In this document: positions 27,241 to 39,799 of the stretch, in pieces
Layout: every line of letters begins with the position of its first letter
How positions within the stretch are numbered: position 1 is the stretch's first letter
DNA from: Larus michahellis
Taxonomy: Eukaryota > Chordata > Aves > Charadriiformes > Laridae
NCBI RefSeq assembly: GCF_964199755.1
Contig: NC_133901.1
Coordinates: 24,089,583 to 24,153,582 of the forward strand
Length of the DNA stretch: 64,000 bases
Reading direction: 5' to 3'
Position numbers and translations under genes: made by a program
The notes under the pieces: model-generated
Seen by the model: only the letters and a program-made list of their open reading frames with translations
Told to the model about the DNA's origin: nothing
Database searches by the model: none

Positions 27241-28279
27241 CTGATTTAAAACGAGAGCGGTGCGTTCATAAACTGGCCGGCAGACATCGCTCGTCTGTCG
27301 ATGCCTCCAGTTGGCGTGGGGGTGTGAATGCCAATGCAATAGCGCTCGGCATCGAGCGCTGCCCCGGGTCAGACACCCTGAAAGACAAACTCCTTGGTCA
27401 GGAAAATTCACCGTTTGCTTCTTATCTACTGTTTCACAAGCGTAATCTCCTGATAATTAAAGTTCTATTAAGACCAAGGTATGAAAAGCATAAAAATTAA
27501 TCCTGGCGTTTACTCATATTTGGGGGGGGGGGGAGAAAGCTGTGTGTTTTATGATTTTTAAAGATCGATTTATATTTTGCTAGTCTTTTGGGGATTTTTT
27601 TACTGCCTCTGATTAGAACTAAGATATGTGGTCTGTAAGTCAGTTAAAGAAGAACATCCACATTCTCTGACCCTCTATTAATTTGCTTCTGCAAAAGTGA
27701 AGTATTCAAATCTAATGACTGTTTACCTCTCTATCGTAGGGTGACAGGAGGACTGATGGCAGAAGCGTGCTAACACTTTTTTAAAATCCTTGCACTTCAC
27801 ATACAGCTGAAACCTGTATCACGAGCAGAAACAACTGGTGATGCTAATTGAGCTGAAAACTCATCAGGGTTTCTAGCAGCCTGAACGCATCCCTCCTCGC
27901 ATCCAGGCTGAGGCGAAGTGTCACTGCTCCTCCATCACCCCATCAGCCCCGTTTTCCCTCCCCGCCCTGGCAGCGGCCCGTTTGGCGCCGCACCGGCTCC
28001 CTCTGCTGCCGCTGCTCCGGCTGCCTCCCGAGCTCTGGAATCACCTCCCTTCAAACCGATCTCATTTACTGCCCACCCCCCATCCCAGACAAAGGTGCGT
28101 TCTGATGTTTACTACAGCCTATAGGCACTCTGGTAATACAAATAAAAAACAACCTATCTTATTTATATATATTTGAATTAAGTTGTTTGTTTGTTTTACA
28201 ACTCTCTTCTCCTTAAGGTTATTTTTTCTATCAATATTTGTTCATCAGAACCTTTCACATGTTGAGACAAAAAAGCCTG
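27241..28279. other. Intergenic DNA upstream of DNER with a small GC-rich patch
   Basis: After the CpG island ends, the sequence returns to AT-rich, apart from a GC-richer and CpG-containing patch at about 27880-28085. No recognisable exon, domain or repeat was found in the patch. The 60-70 codon open frames across it are Pro/Ala-rich by composition only. Confidence 0.6.
27522..27533. repeat. G12 homopolymer upstream of DNER
   Basis: Twelve consecutive guanines on the plus strand lie about 640 bases upstream of the DNER start codon. Length is likely to vary between individuals or be affected by sequencing error. Confidence 0.8.
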
Positions 28280-28990
28280 CCGTGCTTACCAGACTAATTC
28301 ATCATCTTTACTGATCATTGTCAAATGCCTCATCTCAGTAAAATTCAGAAACTTGGAAGACATTCTTACAATTTGAAACTGAAATACTACTGACTGTCCT
28401 TCAAGTATGTTTTTTCCCAACCAATTTTGCAACCATAAGAAATATATTCTTATTAATTTGCTAAGCTTGTTCATAAGAATATCGTGGAAAGCAATGCCAA
28501 AGGCCTTGCCCATGTCAAGTTATAATAACTGTTTGTTCGTTCTATTCCACTCACAAGATCTGTTGCCTTGTTCTACAAAAAAATAATTTGGTTTGACATG
28601 ATTTGTTCTTGATAAGTCCACAGAGGCTGCTACTTGTCTCCTTGTTATCTTCCAAGTGCTCTGAAATAACTTGTACATATATCCCAGGTTCCTGTGGCAT
28701 TTGATGTTAAAGCAGCTGGGCTGTAATTCTCTGTCCTTCTTCTCAATAAAACTTTTTGTCCTTTCCCAGTCTCCTAGGACTTCAACCTTCCACACACGTT
28801 GTCAAAGATAGTTGTTAATAACTAGCTTCAGCCAGTTCTCTAAACATCTTATAGAACAAATCATCAGAACTAGACAATCTGAAAAGATGTTCTGCTCTCT
28901 AACCTGAACCATCTTTCTTTTTGCCCAAGCTCGTCTCGTGGCTGATGCTAATTGTGCTGACCAGATGGCCGACTTTTGCAACAAACAGAA
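28280..28990 (-). mobile_element. Decayed CR1-class LINE, reverse-transcriptase region
   Basis: Read on the minus strand, frame-shifted pieces line up in order with the CR1-type RT domain. A piece near 28.84-28.9 kb resembles the segment preceding the RT core. EVLGDWERTKSF with a following basic stretch (28.73-28.79 kb) resembles the 'DWR..NVTPIFKKG' block. Near 28.44-28.51 kb, KAFGIAFHDILMNKLSKL then LWLQNWLGKN resembles 'DFSKAFDTV.HDIL..KL ... WI.NWL'. Several stops and frameshifts break it, so it is inactive. It may be an old avian CR1 or an L3-like relative. The three open frames in this interval are remnants of it. Confidence 0.68.
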
Positions 28991-31900
28991 TGCTCGAATA
29001 GACCAGTTATGCAGTACCCCTATTTTTTACTTGTTCTTGGTAGCCCTAAAAGGGTTCAGTAAGGGTTCCATTCTGATGGAATTCTGGTGTGTCTGGCTTT
29101 ATAGTAGTAAGAAAATATAGATAAGAATTGGAAAAGATTATTTCAAGATTGACAGCTAGATCAGATAAAGAATTCTGTTCATGTAGTAGCATGGAGTTCA
29201 CAGAAGAGAATGACTTTGAAAATAAGTACGCAATTAATACAACCAACAGAGCTGGACTTAACACAGTGTTCTGAGTCAGATTGGACATAATTATATCACA
29301 TGAGTTTCCTTAGCATTGTACAGAATGTATAACCAATGTTTGCATTATAATTGCCATTTTCATAAGGAAATATTTAATTGTACAACAGAAAATATTGTGC
29401 TTACATAATTAGCTAGTGATTTTCCAAAATGGTCTATCTTTTTATGCATTTTAATGTTCCAATATGCATAGTTTAAACAATTTTATAGTCAGCTTTCCAT
29501 AAACAAATTACTAATCCTAGTATTCAATAAGGATTCAAGCTGTCTGCCTCATTTACACTTACTAGAATTTGAATTGTATTACCAGTCTAATAGCTTATTA
29601 GTGTGACTTAGATAAGCTACATTACAGCTTAACTATTTATTTTGATGGAGAAGTACTCATCCTCTAGTGGTTTGAAGGAGATTTTGCAAAATATTTTTTT
29701 TAATCTGTTCTGATTAAATATTTAGTGAGGAATAAAAATCTCCGTGTTTTCCTAAGAGGAAGTTATATACTCTGAATGTCTCCCATAACAACAATGATCT
29801 TTTTTCTAAATATTGATCAATCCTTTTAAAACCACCTACTACTAGTTAGATTTTTCTTTACTAGTATAGGAGGTAAAATTTAGATGAGACAGTTACCATA
29901 TTGAGCCTTTTCTGAACAGTGTCTGGACTGTAATTATTTTGTTTCATGCTTTGGGTGGGGCTGCAATCATATCTTTATGGTACTTGTTTGCAGAGTGCAC
30001 AGCTGACATTTTCCTCACCTCTGCCCCAGTTTGTGCCTGCTTTAAAGCATCTCAGGAGTTTCACTTCCAATCTACCAAAAGGACTGGGATTTTAATTTCA
30101 TTTGAGGAATTTCAGAAGGGTCCCACTCATCCAACTGGAGTCAGATTTCCAAAATTGCTCATCGTGTTCCCAAGCCCATATCCAACAGATGCCAAAATTA
30201 AAGCTAAATCTGTTTGAAAATCATTGCCACAAACACTGAAAATATTACTGGTTTTTTAACATTGTGCTTAATAAGATTTAAAATACATTTATTCAAAATG
30301 TTTTCTATACGTATTTAACTTTCTTTTTCCAAGCACATAGTTTCTACTCCAGCAAATTCTATTAATATAGCTGTTTGAATGATACACGCCTCAATTTATC
30401 GAAATACTGAAGTACACGTTTAAACATGTAAGCAGCCCATGGAATTCAGTAAGAATACTCCCCCCGGAAGTGGCATACTCAAGTGTTTCACATTGGAACT
30501 TATGTTGTCTGACATTCATGGGTTTGTGGGGCAGTTTTTGGCTACGGGAGAAGGTCAATTTAAGGATATGAACAGAAACAAAATTTAAAAAAATAATATA
30601 TAGTTCACTGCTATAAGCAAATGAGAGGGAAATATTGCTTTATTTTCATACATACCTGAATAATTGCTATTTTTCTTTTAACTTGACTCAGACTAGCAAA
30701 CACCCTGCTCCCTGACAATGTGCATGGTTTTATCTGCTTTCCTCCCTGGCTCTTAAGTTTATATTTGTTTTATTTTTCTCCGCTGTATTAAGCTGTTTGA
30801 AGTTGCATGTTTTCTTCTTTTTGTTTGCTGACTTTGATATAGGAAACTGGTGATAATCATGCTGATTTATTTACTGCTGTTGATAGTGAAAGTATATGTT
30901 GTTATTTAATGTCTGCTGTTCAGGGGATCTGCAATATAAGTAGAGAGGTGTTGGTACAACTAGTATCGAGAGAGCTGCCAGCCCAGGTACAGAAACATTC
31001 TTCCTTGTGGGAATCAAAAAATCTTGGGAATCATAAATTATGTTTTAAGACTAAATACAGCAGAAATTAAATGCTTGTATTTGGGAGCATGAAAATACTG
31101 TGCCGTGGAAATCCATGATAACAGTTTTATCAGTAGCAGACAGGTAATTCAAGAATGGCAGTATTTCCCACATTTTCACCTATTTGTTTGGCTCACAGGA
31201 ACTTTTATCATCCTGTGTATTTTCAATATATTTTTAGAACAATGGATTGAAATTAATCCATACCTCTACACAGTATGGATGTTTCACAAACAAAATTACT
31301 GTCAGCTATTTAAGAAAGATCTTTCTCTAAAAGTTGCCAGAAAAATTGTCTCAATAGCTACTGCACCTTTCCCCCAAAAGCTGTACACGTAATTTGAAAA
31401 TAGACACTTTTGCAGTAAAGATGTGCTTTTAATACCCTTATAATGTTTTTTATCACCATGCTGTATGATGCTACAGCACGTATTACTGTACTTCACTAAA
31501 AGAGAAATTCATCTTATAGAAAGACTGATCTGGACCCACATTTAAGCAAATAAAACTACACTGTGTAAAATTCTACATATTTGTCCCAAGTATGAATCAA
31601 CCTCTAAGGACCTCATTTGAAAAGTCTCTCAGAAAGTACCACTACAAAGCAAATGTTGAAACTAACACAGGTTAGCTTAAGGTTTTTAAATCCTGTGATG
31701 TAGAGACAACAAAATAATTAAGAAAAAATGTATAGGTTTTGCCATTTAAAGTCTTCCACTCTATCCCTAAGCCATGACTTAGGCTTTTAAAAAATGACCT
31801 GATGTAACTATAATTTCAGTAGAGATAAAAAAATAATTTATAATGTATCATTCCTACAGACAGTAATTTTTAGTCAAAGAAACAGAGCAAGTACCAAGCA

Positions 31901-32821
31901 TAGAATCTTAAATATTGTGTCAGAATTATCTTAAATCTTTATCTCAGAATTTACATAGAGGTTTCATTAATTTGAATTATGTGCTTAATATGACAGCTAT
32001 CAGAACAAGTATTTGACCGTGAGAACTTGAAGGAAGTATTGTATCTGAAGAAGCGCTATTTTTATATCCAGTAAGTAAATGAGGTTTTGTTTTATTAATT
32101 TCAAGGTGCATATGGCAGAGGACATGATGTCTATATTCTGGTTGACTGGAAGAACCTTACAGATCAGAAACTGTACAGAAAAGAGAAGGATAAAGAAAAT
32201 TGGAGTAGACATTTTACCTGAAGCGGGGGTGGGGGGAAACAAGTCATAAGGTAATCTAGTGAGAGGTTTTAAGGCCTAATGTTTCTCTTTGTTGTTCTTC
32301 CTGAGCAATAAACAAAAAGGTGATGCTTTTGGTTTGTGGGCACAAGATGACCAGCACCTGGGATTCTCAAGGCAGCACCCAGCAGTAAAATATCCTAAAT
32401 CCTGTTTTTATTGTTTTAATTTCAACATAAAATTTCACAACAAATACAAAACTGAACTTATGTGGTTTGGTTTTTTTTCCTTTATGCCATTATTCTTTCA
32501 AGCCTTCTTTTTCAGGTATTCATTTCTTTTCAAGTTTTTCAATTTATTATTGCTCAGTAACATCACCCTCACTGGATTTAAAAATTCAGAGATAAATGTC
32601 ACCGTTTTTCTATTTGTGTTCTCTTACACATCATTTATAATCACTAGATTATGGCTCAGTTCAAGATTGTCTCTTCAATTTCATTGTCTCCCTAAGCATT
32701 TATTTCAAATAAGACACATACAGTGTCCACAAAATACCTTGACTCCTTTACAAGTTAAACCTTCAGGCTCCCATTTAACTTACTCAGTGCTGATCATGAC
32801 TCGCCACCTCCTCAATTGCCC
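28991..32821. other. Intergenic, nothing identifiable
   Basis: This AT-rich sequence has only short open frames without recognisable domains, including a 92-codon frame at 29939-30217 and a 95-codon frame at 31105-31392, and the start of a 198-codon frame at 32289-32885. The encoded proteins are low in complexity or lack family motifs. A stretch of about 31 bases at 29196-29226 resembles 33715-33745. Confidence 0.55.
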
Positions 32822-32998
32822 TCCACTGAGGTGGGGAAGTGATATTATCCCAATTTTGCAGCTCAAGCTCCAGCCCAGATCCTAAACTATTTAGACACCT
32901 AACCAACAAGTTGGATTCTTGCCTAACATCCTACAGGAAGCCAGCTGGAAGTAGAAAACTCATCCTATAGCTCTGAACTACTGACTTACACAGTGATA
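32822..32998 (-). mobile_element. MIR-like (CORE-SINE) remnant
   Basis: The phrase gaggtggggaagtgatatta followed by tcccaattttgcag resembles the inverted MIR core ('gaggtaggtactattattatccccattttacag'). After an unrelated-looking stretch come blocks resembling the rest of the inverted element, up to the 'gaactactgac' end. MIR-type SINEs are ancient and widespread in amniotes. The match is imperfect and broken by about 40 bases of other sequence. It overlaps the end of the 198-codon open frame at 32289-32885, which weakens that frame as a gene. Confidence 0.5.
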
Positions 32999-34631
32999 CA
33001 GCTTGCTATAGGAAACAATCAGGCTCTAAATTCTGTAAAAATTAAGAATAAGTGTCATATACACACAATTTATGGGAAAACAATGAAGCCAATATGACAA
33101 CACTTACACTGAAAAAGGGAGCGCTGTGCTATATATGTGTTGTTAACATTAATTGAGAGATTCAAGGTATCAGTGCCATTTGCAGAGGGAGTGGATGTGT
33201 ACTGGCACTCCACGTATTCCTTGGCCAGAGTTAATGACAACCTGTTATATATTGTATTCAATGTTTCTTAAAACCTTTTGAAAACAAAATGGTAATATTT
33301 TAAGACAGTTCTGGGGCAACTTTCACTGGGCCTCCCACATAAAAATCCTCTAATTTATTTTATGTCAAGACTAGAAATATGCATAAATTACAGCATCCAG
33401 TCTTTATTTGAAGACCACAAGTGATGAAGACTCTAGGTATATTTTTCTCAAGAATTTAAATCATAATTCTAATCTGAATTACTGTAGTTTCATCAGGCAC
33501 CCATTGGATCTAGATTTACTTTTTTCTCACAGAATAAGGAGCAATATGCTATCAGAGTAATTTACATAGAATTTTTACTTCTGTAGGTGATTCTACACTA
33601 AGATCGAGACATTTGTCAACATGCTTTTAGATGAACTAACATCTTTTGGTCACTGTGTTTATTAAGACTAATGTGCTATAGCTCACATGGACATTTTGTG
33701 GCAATAGAAGTTGAATTTGCAGAAGAGAACAACTTTAAAAATAAGCAGGAACACAGAAAAGCAGAAGATCAGTTATAGAAGATGTTCATAAACCTCTTGA
33801 GCATCACCATGGACATACACAGCACTGTTTTGGTCACTCACCTATCAGTACTCATTTTTCAGATTGCATGTATGGGATGGGAGAAGAACTTTTTCATACC
33901 TTTTGCATTTCATGTTCCTAATTCTACCTAATCTTTCAATTTTTAGGCAGTTTTTAGTATGTTATTTTTGGTCAACACCTGTGAGAACTGCTCTTTCTAG
34001 AAAATCCGGTATACGGAATTATGGCACCTCTCCATAACTGCTGTCAAATCATGTTAATTACTTATTCTGGAAAAATTTGGAGATTACCAGCTACCTGCTG
34101 GGACAGAGATAAACACAGGGATATAACAGCAACTGAACACAGGTAAATGCTGCTTCACTCAATATTAGAAACAGAAATAAGATGCCAGAAAAACTTTTGA
34201 AAGTTAAAACCCTTTTAAGAAAAGTAGAAGTAATGAAGGCCTGTAATTTTCAGTCACTTGAAGCAGAGTCCTCTGAAGTGGAGATCACTCATAAACTGCA
34301 GCTGCAAAGACCCTTGTCATTTCCATTCATTTTACGGAAAATTTAGAAAACCTTTCTCTCTGCATATAAATTTCTCCTGTTGAACTTATTTAAATTGATA
34401 GGACTGATGTAGCACAAAACAGTGCAAGACTATTTAAGATGCATATAAACTTTTTTTGATTCTCTGTCATTAGTAAATGCCTGCATGCAGTTTTGATTTT
34501 AAATTCTAAAGACAGCTTTTAGAATTGCGATGTGTTGTAGTAAAACAAACAGATTTATCCCCTTAGGTCTTGAAAAACCCAGGGCGACTGCAAAATTTCT
34601 CTTCTGGGGATATGAAGCCAAGGGAAACAAT
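32999..34631. other. Intergenic, nothing identifiable
   Basis: This is AT-rich DNA between the MIR-like remnant and the CR1-like remnant. No gene, RNA or clear repeat was seen, apart from the short similarity of 33715-33745 to 29196-29226. Confidence 0.55.
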
Positions 34632-34770
34632 CCCTTCCTTGCTGTGCTCCCATTAGCGCAGCGCAGGATGCTGTTGGCTTCCTTTGCTGCCAGGGCACAC
34701 TGCTGACCCCTGTTCAGCCCGTTTCAGCAGAGCTGCTCTCCAGACACTTTCTCCCTTTACCTCTAATTTC
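34632..34770 (-). mobile_element. Probable CR1-class LINE remnant
   Basis: The segment contains the phrases cgcaggatgctgttggcttc, gccagggcacactgctgacc and gcagagctgctctccaga. These resemble, in inverted orientation, an internal stretch found in many avian CR1 copies ('ggatgctgttggcc...cacactgctggctcatgttcag'). No 3' terminus is present and the match is from memory, so this is only a probable assignment. Confidence 0.5.
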
Positions 34771-36236
34771 TGGTGTAGTAGAGGAAGCTGGTAATGCTGG
34801 CCATAAGTAACAAATTACCAGTCTTAGAACTCAGCGTTACTAAAGGTGGGATAACGTTGATGTTTGATAACCAGCAATGATAACATGTTCCTTTGCATAC
34901 CAAAGTAGTAACAAAGCTGTAGGAAACCTTTCCAAATGATTGGTAACATCAATACTTTCAGTAAATTAAGCATGCCAAGCTACCAAGTGAAGACATAAAA
35001 ATTAAATATTGCCATTTGGTTGAGAAGCATAGCACAGAGAATAGAGTTGTGGGAAACACTGGCTTCAGAAAATAAATTATCAGGTAAGAAATTGTCATTG
35101 TTTTGCCAATATCTTGACAGTTTCAATACATAGAAATAATCTGTGAAAAAAGGTTGGAAGAGGAGGCTGGGACATAAAGTGCCACCTCCGAGACTGGCTA
35201 TTTCTGAATCACCGCTTGCATCACCTGCCTGCCAGAGGCATCTGCATACAAGAAGTCCTAAGAACAGAAGAGACGCAGTCAGACTGGGCCTATATTTAAG
35301 CTAGAATACCTTGGGTAGCAGCTGAAGGAAGAGTAAAGCCACATACATGATACACGGCCTAAATATTCTCTTTCCTGTCACTGGTAGCTCAGAGGCGTCC
35401 TAAACCAGACTAAATTTAACTCAATTCTGGTTCTACTCCTATGACCCATTTCACTAACTCAGTACAAAGCATCAGTTAAAGTTGCTGTCTTCCCTGAGAG
35501 CATAGGCTTTACTTTACCAAAGATCTATGAAACGTACCCCGATTCTATCAGAGACCATTACACTAAATGCTCTCAATATTTAACCTCATCCACCACACGA
35601 AAGAGCCACAAGAGGCCCTGGGAAGAGAGGGGAACCAAAGAATGGGAGGACAAGTAAAGCAATGAAACAGGAGTCCGTAATGTCTAGCTCCTGAGTTAAA
35701 TGCCACAAAAAATTTTGTTGAATAACTATATACCACAAATTCCGATACTAATTTATTGTAGTTTTTCATACTTCCTGTAGAATCCCACCATCCAGGAGAG
35801 TTAAAGGCAGGCAGCAGCCAGGAGTGCTCTCTAGACAGCTTATGAAGTGTCGTTATCTTTTCTCTCTACCTTTCCCTCAGTTGTATGTTTGGGAAACAGC
35901 TATTAAGATGGGATAACTGCAGTATTTCAACCTGCCTTGGTACCTTTACAAAGGGAAACCTCCTCCTTCCACCTTTTCCGGTTCTCAGACAACAGGGCAG
36001 GGTGCTTGCTGCCTCACAACATTTTCCCCCAGGCTTATCTAACTCTATCTTTAACAAGCTCTTAGCAACAGCCACATCCTATTATTAAAGGGGTGGGGGG
36101 ACAGAGACAGACAGGACAAAAAAAAAAAAAAACAAAAACAAAAAAACAACCCACTCACAACACACTTGTTGCTTTATCCCAACATGCTGCTTACAGCTTG
36201 AACTGGGCAGTTTCATTCTTAACTACAGGAAGTCTT
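34771..36236. other. Intergenic, nothing identifiable apart from A-rich tract
   Basis: No gene was recognised. An A/C-rich tract with a run of about 15 adenines lies at about 36117-36155, just upstream of the plus-strand CR1 copy. Confidence 0.55.
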
Positions 36237-36608
36237 CTGAGGAGCGGTTGAGGGAGCTGGGGCTGTTTAGCCTGGAGAAAAGGAGCCTGAGGGGGATACC
36301 TTATTGCTCTCTGCAACTACCTGAAAGGAGGTTGTCGAAAGGGGGGCGTCAGAGGAAATGGGCTCAGGTTGCACCAGGGGAGGTTTAGGACGGATATTGG
36401 TGAAAAATTCTTCACAGAAAGGGTTGTCAAACATTGGAACAGGCTGCCCAGGGAAGGGGTTGAATCACCATCCCTGGAGATATTTAAAAGATGGGTAGAC
36501 ACGGTACTGAGGGACATGGTCTAGTGACGGTTTTATCAGTGTTAGGTTGATGGTTGGACACAATGATCTTAAAGGTCCCTTCCAACCTAGACCATTCTAT
36601 GATTCTAA
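36237..36608 (+). mobile_element. CR1 LINE, truncated 3' end, plus strand
   Basis: A plus-strand CR1 3' end runs from a gagggagctggggctgtt segment through ctacctgaaaggaggttgt, aacaggctgcccagggaa and aaaggtcccttccaacct to the terminal octamer-like repeats cattctatgattctaag. Compared with the typical CR1 order, part of the segment between the 'ggaggttgt' block and the 'gaggaaatgg' block is missing, which suggests an internal deletion. It is intergenic between TRIP12 and DNER. Confidence 0.9.
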
Positions 36609-38295
36609 GATGTCAGAGGAGTTAGGAATTCTGCTCACCCTTTTTTTTTTTTGTGGGGTGGAGGGGTAGCATGCACTTTCATCTCTCCTATTACACATTT
36701 TAGGGTGGTCTTTTGGCTTTCTTTTTCCTTTTTGAACAGGTTTGCAGGAGTTGCTTTTTAACTAGATTTAGAGGCTTTCGGTAACTTCCATCTAGTGTCT
36801 TGAAAATGTTGGATGTATCTTCACTGTCCTCCCATTTATGGTTCAAGATTTTGTGACTCCCTAGACACACACAGCAAAGGAAGAGACCCAAGACCTGTTG
36901 CTCCTCTTCCCCCAAAGCAGGTTTATGTCTGACCAACATGTTGCACATTTCAGTAGCAGGACACAAGGACATAGTATTCCTCTAAAGGAATCTTCTACCC
37001 CAGTCCACTGAAGCCGACGTTCCTTGAACTATTCACTGTTAGTCACAGGCAGTAGAGCTATGAAGTTTGTTTCTTATCTACTGTATAAACGTGCATTAAT
37101 GCCTGTTAAAATACGCATGACTGTGCAGCTTCTGCTGTTGTGCTGAGGGCACGGGGGTGGGGTGACTACTGCTACTCTTGGGGCAACCAACTACGCTCAT
37201 CTAAGAAGCGGCTATTAAAAACACAATGCATTGGGACAAAGAGAGCAAGCTGAGAGCACACAACTGTGAAATTCTGCAGGATGACAGAGAGTTCACGTGG
37301 TATAGAGGTTCTCCAGTTCAAGAGAGTAGGAAAGTAAAGTAGGAGGAAGAGACACAAAAAGCCCTGAGAAGGCTCAACGACCAGTAAGATTTCTCCACCC
37401 CTTCCAAACTTTTTATTGTAATCCATCTCAGCAAAGCTTTTTCTTTTTCCCCATTCTGCCAACATCCTTAGCTACAGAAAAGCATCTTGACTTGGAGAGA
37501 GGCATGGTCACATCAAAAACAAGGCATTATCCCTGAAGCCAGGTAGACTTTCATCTCCTGTTAGAAAGGCCCCTGCAGAGGTACAGGCTTCTCAGATGAC
37601 AGGAACTGGTATTACTCATTTGAAGACAGGTTGCTGAAAAGAGGAGGGACAGGGCCCAGAAACTCCACAGCTGGCAGACCTACCTCCAGCAGTGGCCAGA
37701 AAAGAGGGCACAAGTGATGCAAGCACTTGGAATTTCATCAGTCCCTGCCCTTCAGCACCCACCTTCTCAGCAGAGGAGAGCTCAGAAGGGAGACAGGAGA
37801 AAAAAAACAACAAAACAAAACACCAAAAAACCCCACCACAACACAACATATGGTTGAGGGGAAAGAAGGAAGAATCCAGGCAATTAAATTATGTGAGCAG
37901 TCTGCCTATGACAACTTCAATACCTGATCAAGTTTGGCAATGGGAATGGGGATTTTACACATACTTGGAATTAATTCTTGTACATCTTCCTACAAAATAT
38001 AAAGTAAAGCAGCACTACAACTTACCAATTAATGTCAGATGTGATACTACTATAATGTTCCCTACACAAAAGACTTCTGTATAAAGCAAACATCAAACAA
38101 AAAAATTAAAAAAAAAAATCACTGCACAAGTCCAGTAGCAGCTATCAGTGCTTGGATGGCACTTTTTTCTAGTAATGATTTTTTTTTTGCTGCTCTTGCT
38201 AATTTAGGGCATGAAACTCATCCAAAAAACAGTAACTGATGTACCCTAAACCCAATTGAACCTTCCATGTTAAAAAAAACCCCTCTATTTTCAAA
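36609..38295. other. Intergenic DNA downstream of the TRIP12 3' end
   Basis: The region holds a T run near 36642, a GC-richer stretch near 37.6-37.8 kb, and an A/C-rich tract at 37799-37850. Open frames of 77-130 codons cross it on both strands without recognisable domains. I see no gene. Confidence 0.55.
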
Positions 38296-38318
38296 AAATA
38301 AGACTTCTTATTGTACCC

Positions 38319-38324
38319 TTTATT
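38319..38324 (-). terminator. TRIP12: Candidate distal poly(A) signal of TRIP12
   Basis: AATAAA on the minus strand (forward tttatt), in the context ggtataataaagggtaca, with a T-rich stretch within 30-40 bases downstream. This is the best candidate for the long-UTR end. Confidence 0.5.
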
Positions 38325-39793
38325 ATACCTTATAAAGATATACAAAACAGCTCAGTACTAACATGACTACATGTTCTCCTTCGGGCTACACAGTCCTCAA
38401 CAGGCACCTGCACACACCTTATGACTGATTTTAGTTAGTTTTTCCCCTTAATCCAAGTTCCTGAAAAGGAGGAATCCCTAAAAATCTTGCCCCACCCCTC
38501 CACTTGTTCTCAACTACTCTTAGATACTACAGTTCTGTTTATAGGAAAGCAGAGCAGTCATGCGAACTGTGACTTTTCTTATAATTTACTATCTTTACCT
38601 TTTAAGGCAGACTGCTCTTCTAATGCACTAAAGGCTCCCCCTTATAGGGAGGGGGAAAAAAAAAATGTCACTCGAAAGAGTTTAATTCACTTTCAGGACA
38701 ACTACATCCTTGGTCTGTGCTGCAAATGGCAGCCAGTACAACAACAACAACAAAAAAAAAACCAATTAATTGTCACCACAGGTACTTGGGTTTTTTCCTT
38801 CCTTTTTAAACAGGCAACCAACAACTTATTTTCCCACTAAAACAGTTACACAATGGCTATATATCAAATTTGAAAACTCCTCAAAATTTCAAAGTCGATG
38901 AAAGCCAGATTCTAGAGGGAGACAACATGGGTAAAAAAAAATATCAATACACATGATATTTTAATACAAAATATTAGCTTTTTTCTTTTTTTTTTTTTAC
39001 ACAAGTCAGGTTTTTTAAAATATAGAACCTTAAAAAATGAACAAATTGCTATCCACATACTATAAACACTTTTTTTGTGCTCAGTTTGATCAAGTTATCA
39101 GAACAATTTAAACACCAGTCCATAGTTTAAACACTGCCTTGAAGTTTTATGAAAACTGCCGCACTGTGTACTACCATTATTATATGTACAGTGTGAAGCG
39201 CCTTCTTCCACTTTTAATTCGTAAGTAGAAACTGTTCGGTTACCAGGTTCTTTGTGCAAGGATTTCACATTCTACTCATGCTCACGACAGATTTGCATTA
39301 CATTTCAGTGGTATGAGCAACCACATGTAATTCTGTGAATGTTCACTGGAAAAATGTCCGTTACGCATACTGAAATACATATTCTGGAAGTACGAGGTCT
39401 TCAGCTAGATAAAAGAAAACTTGTTATTGTTAGTTTAGGGGAAATACTAGCCTGATTAGCCAGAATTTAACAATTTCTAAGCACTGAAATGAATTTTGAT
39501 TTCTCAAAGTTGAATAAAAGTAAGTAACTATCGCATTTTCATAGAGATGAACTATATAGCAGATACATCTCAGGAATATTTGTAATAGCCCGTTTTTTGA
39601 ACCCATAGAAAGAAAAAAATTGCCCTCTAAGTTGGAGGTCTTAAAAGGTCTTGTTTTAGTAGTAAATCATCCAGAAGTTGCAGGTTGTTAGCCAAGTAGA
39701 TTTTAGGATGATTTACTTGCATTGCAGTAATTTACACAATTGAACTTTATGCATACAGTACAAAACTATGAACAAAAAGGTGAAGCAAACTTT

Positions 39794-39799
39794 TTTATT
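39794..39799 (-). terminator. TRIP12: Candidate alternative poly(A) signal of TRIP12
   Basis: AATAAA on the minus strand (forward tttatt), about 1.16 kb after the stop codon. Use would give a mid-length 3' UTR. No T/G-rich downstream element is obvious. Confidence 0.3.

Noticed and set aside
26751..27500. 249-codon plus-strand frame and several other long frames across the CpG island
   Set aside because: High GC removes stop codons in most frames. The products are Arg/Pro/Ala/Gly-rich without domains, and only the DNER exon frame shows family motifs.
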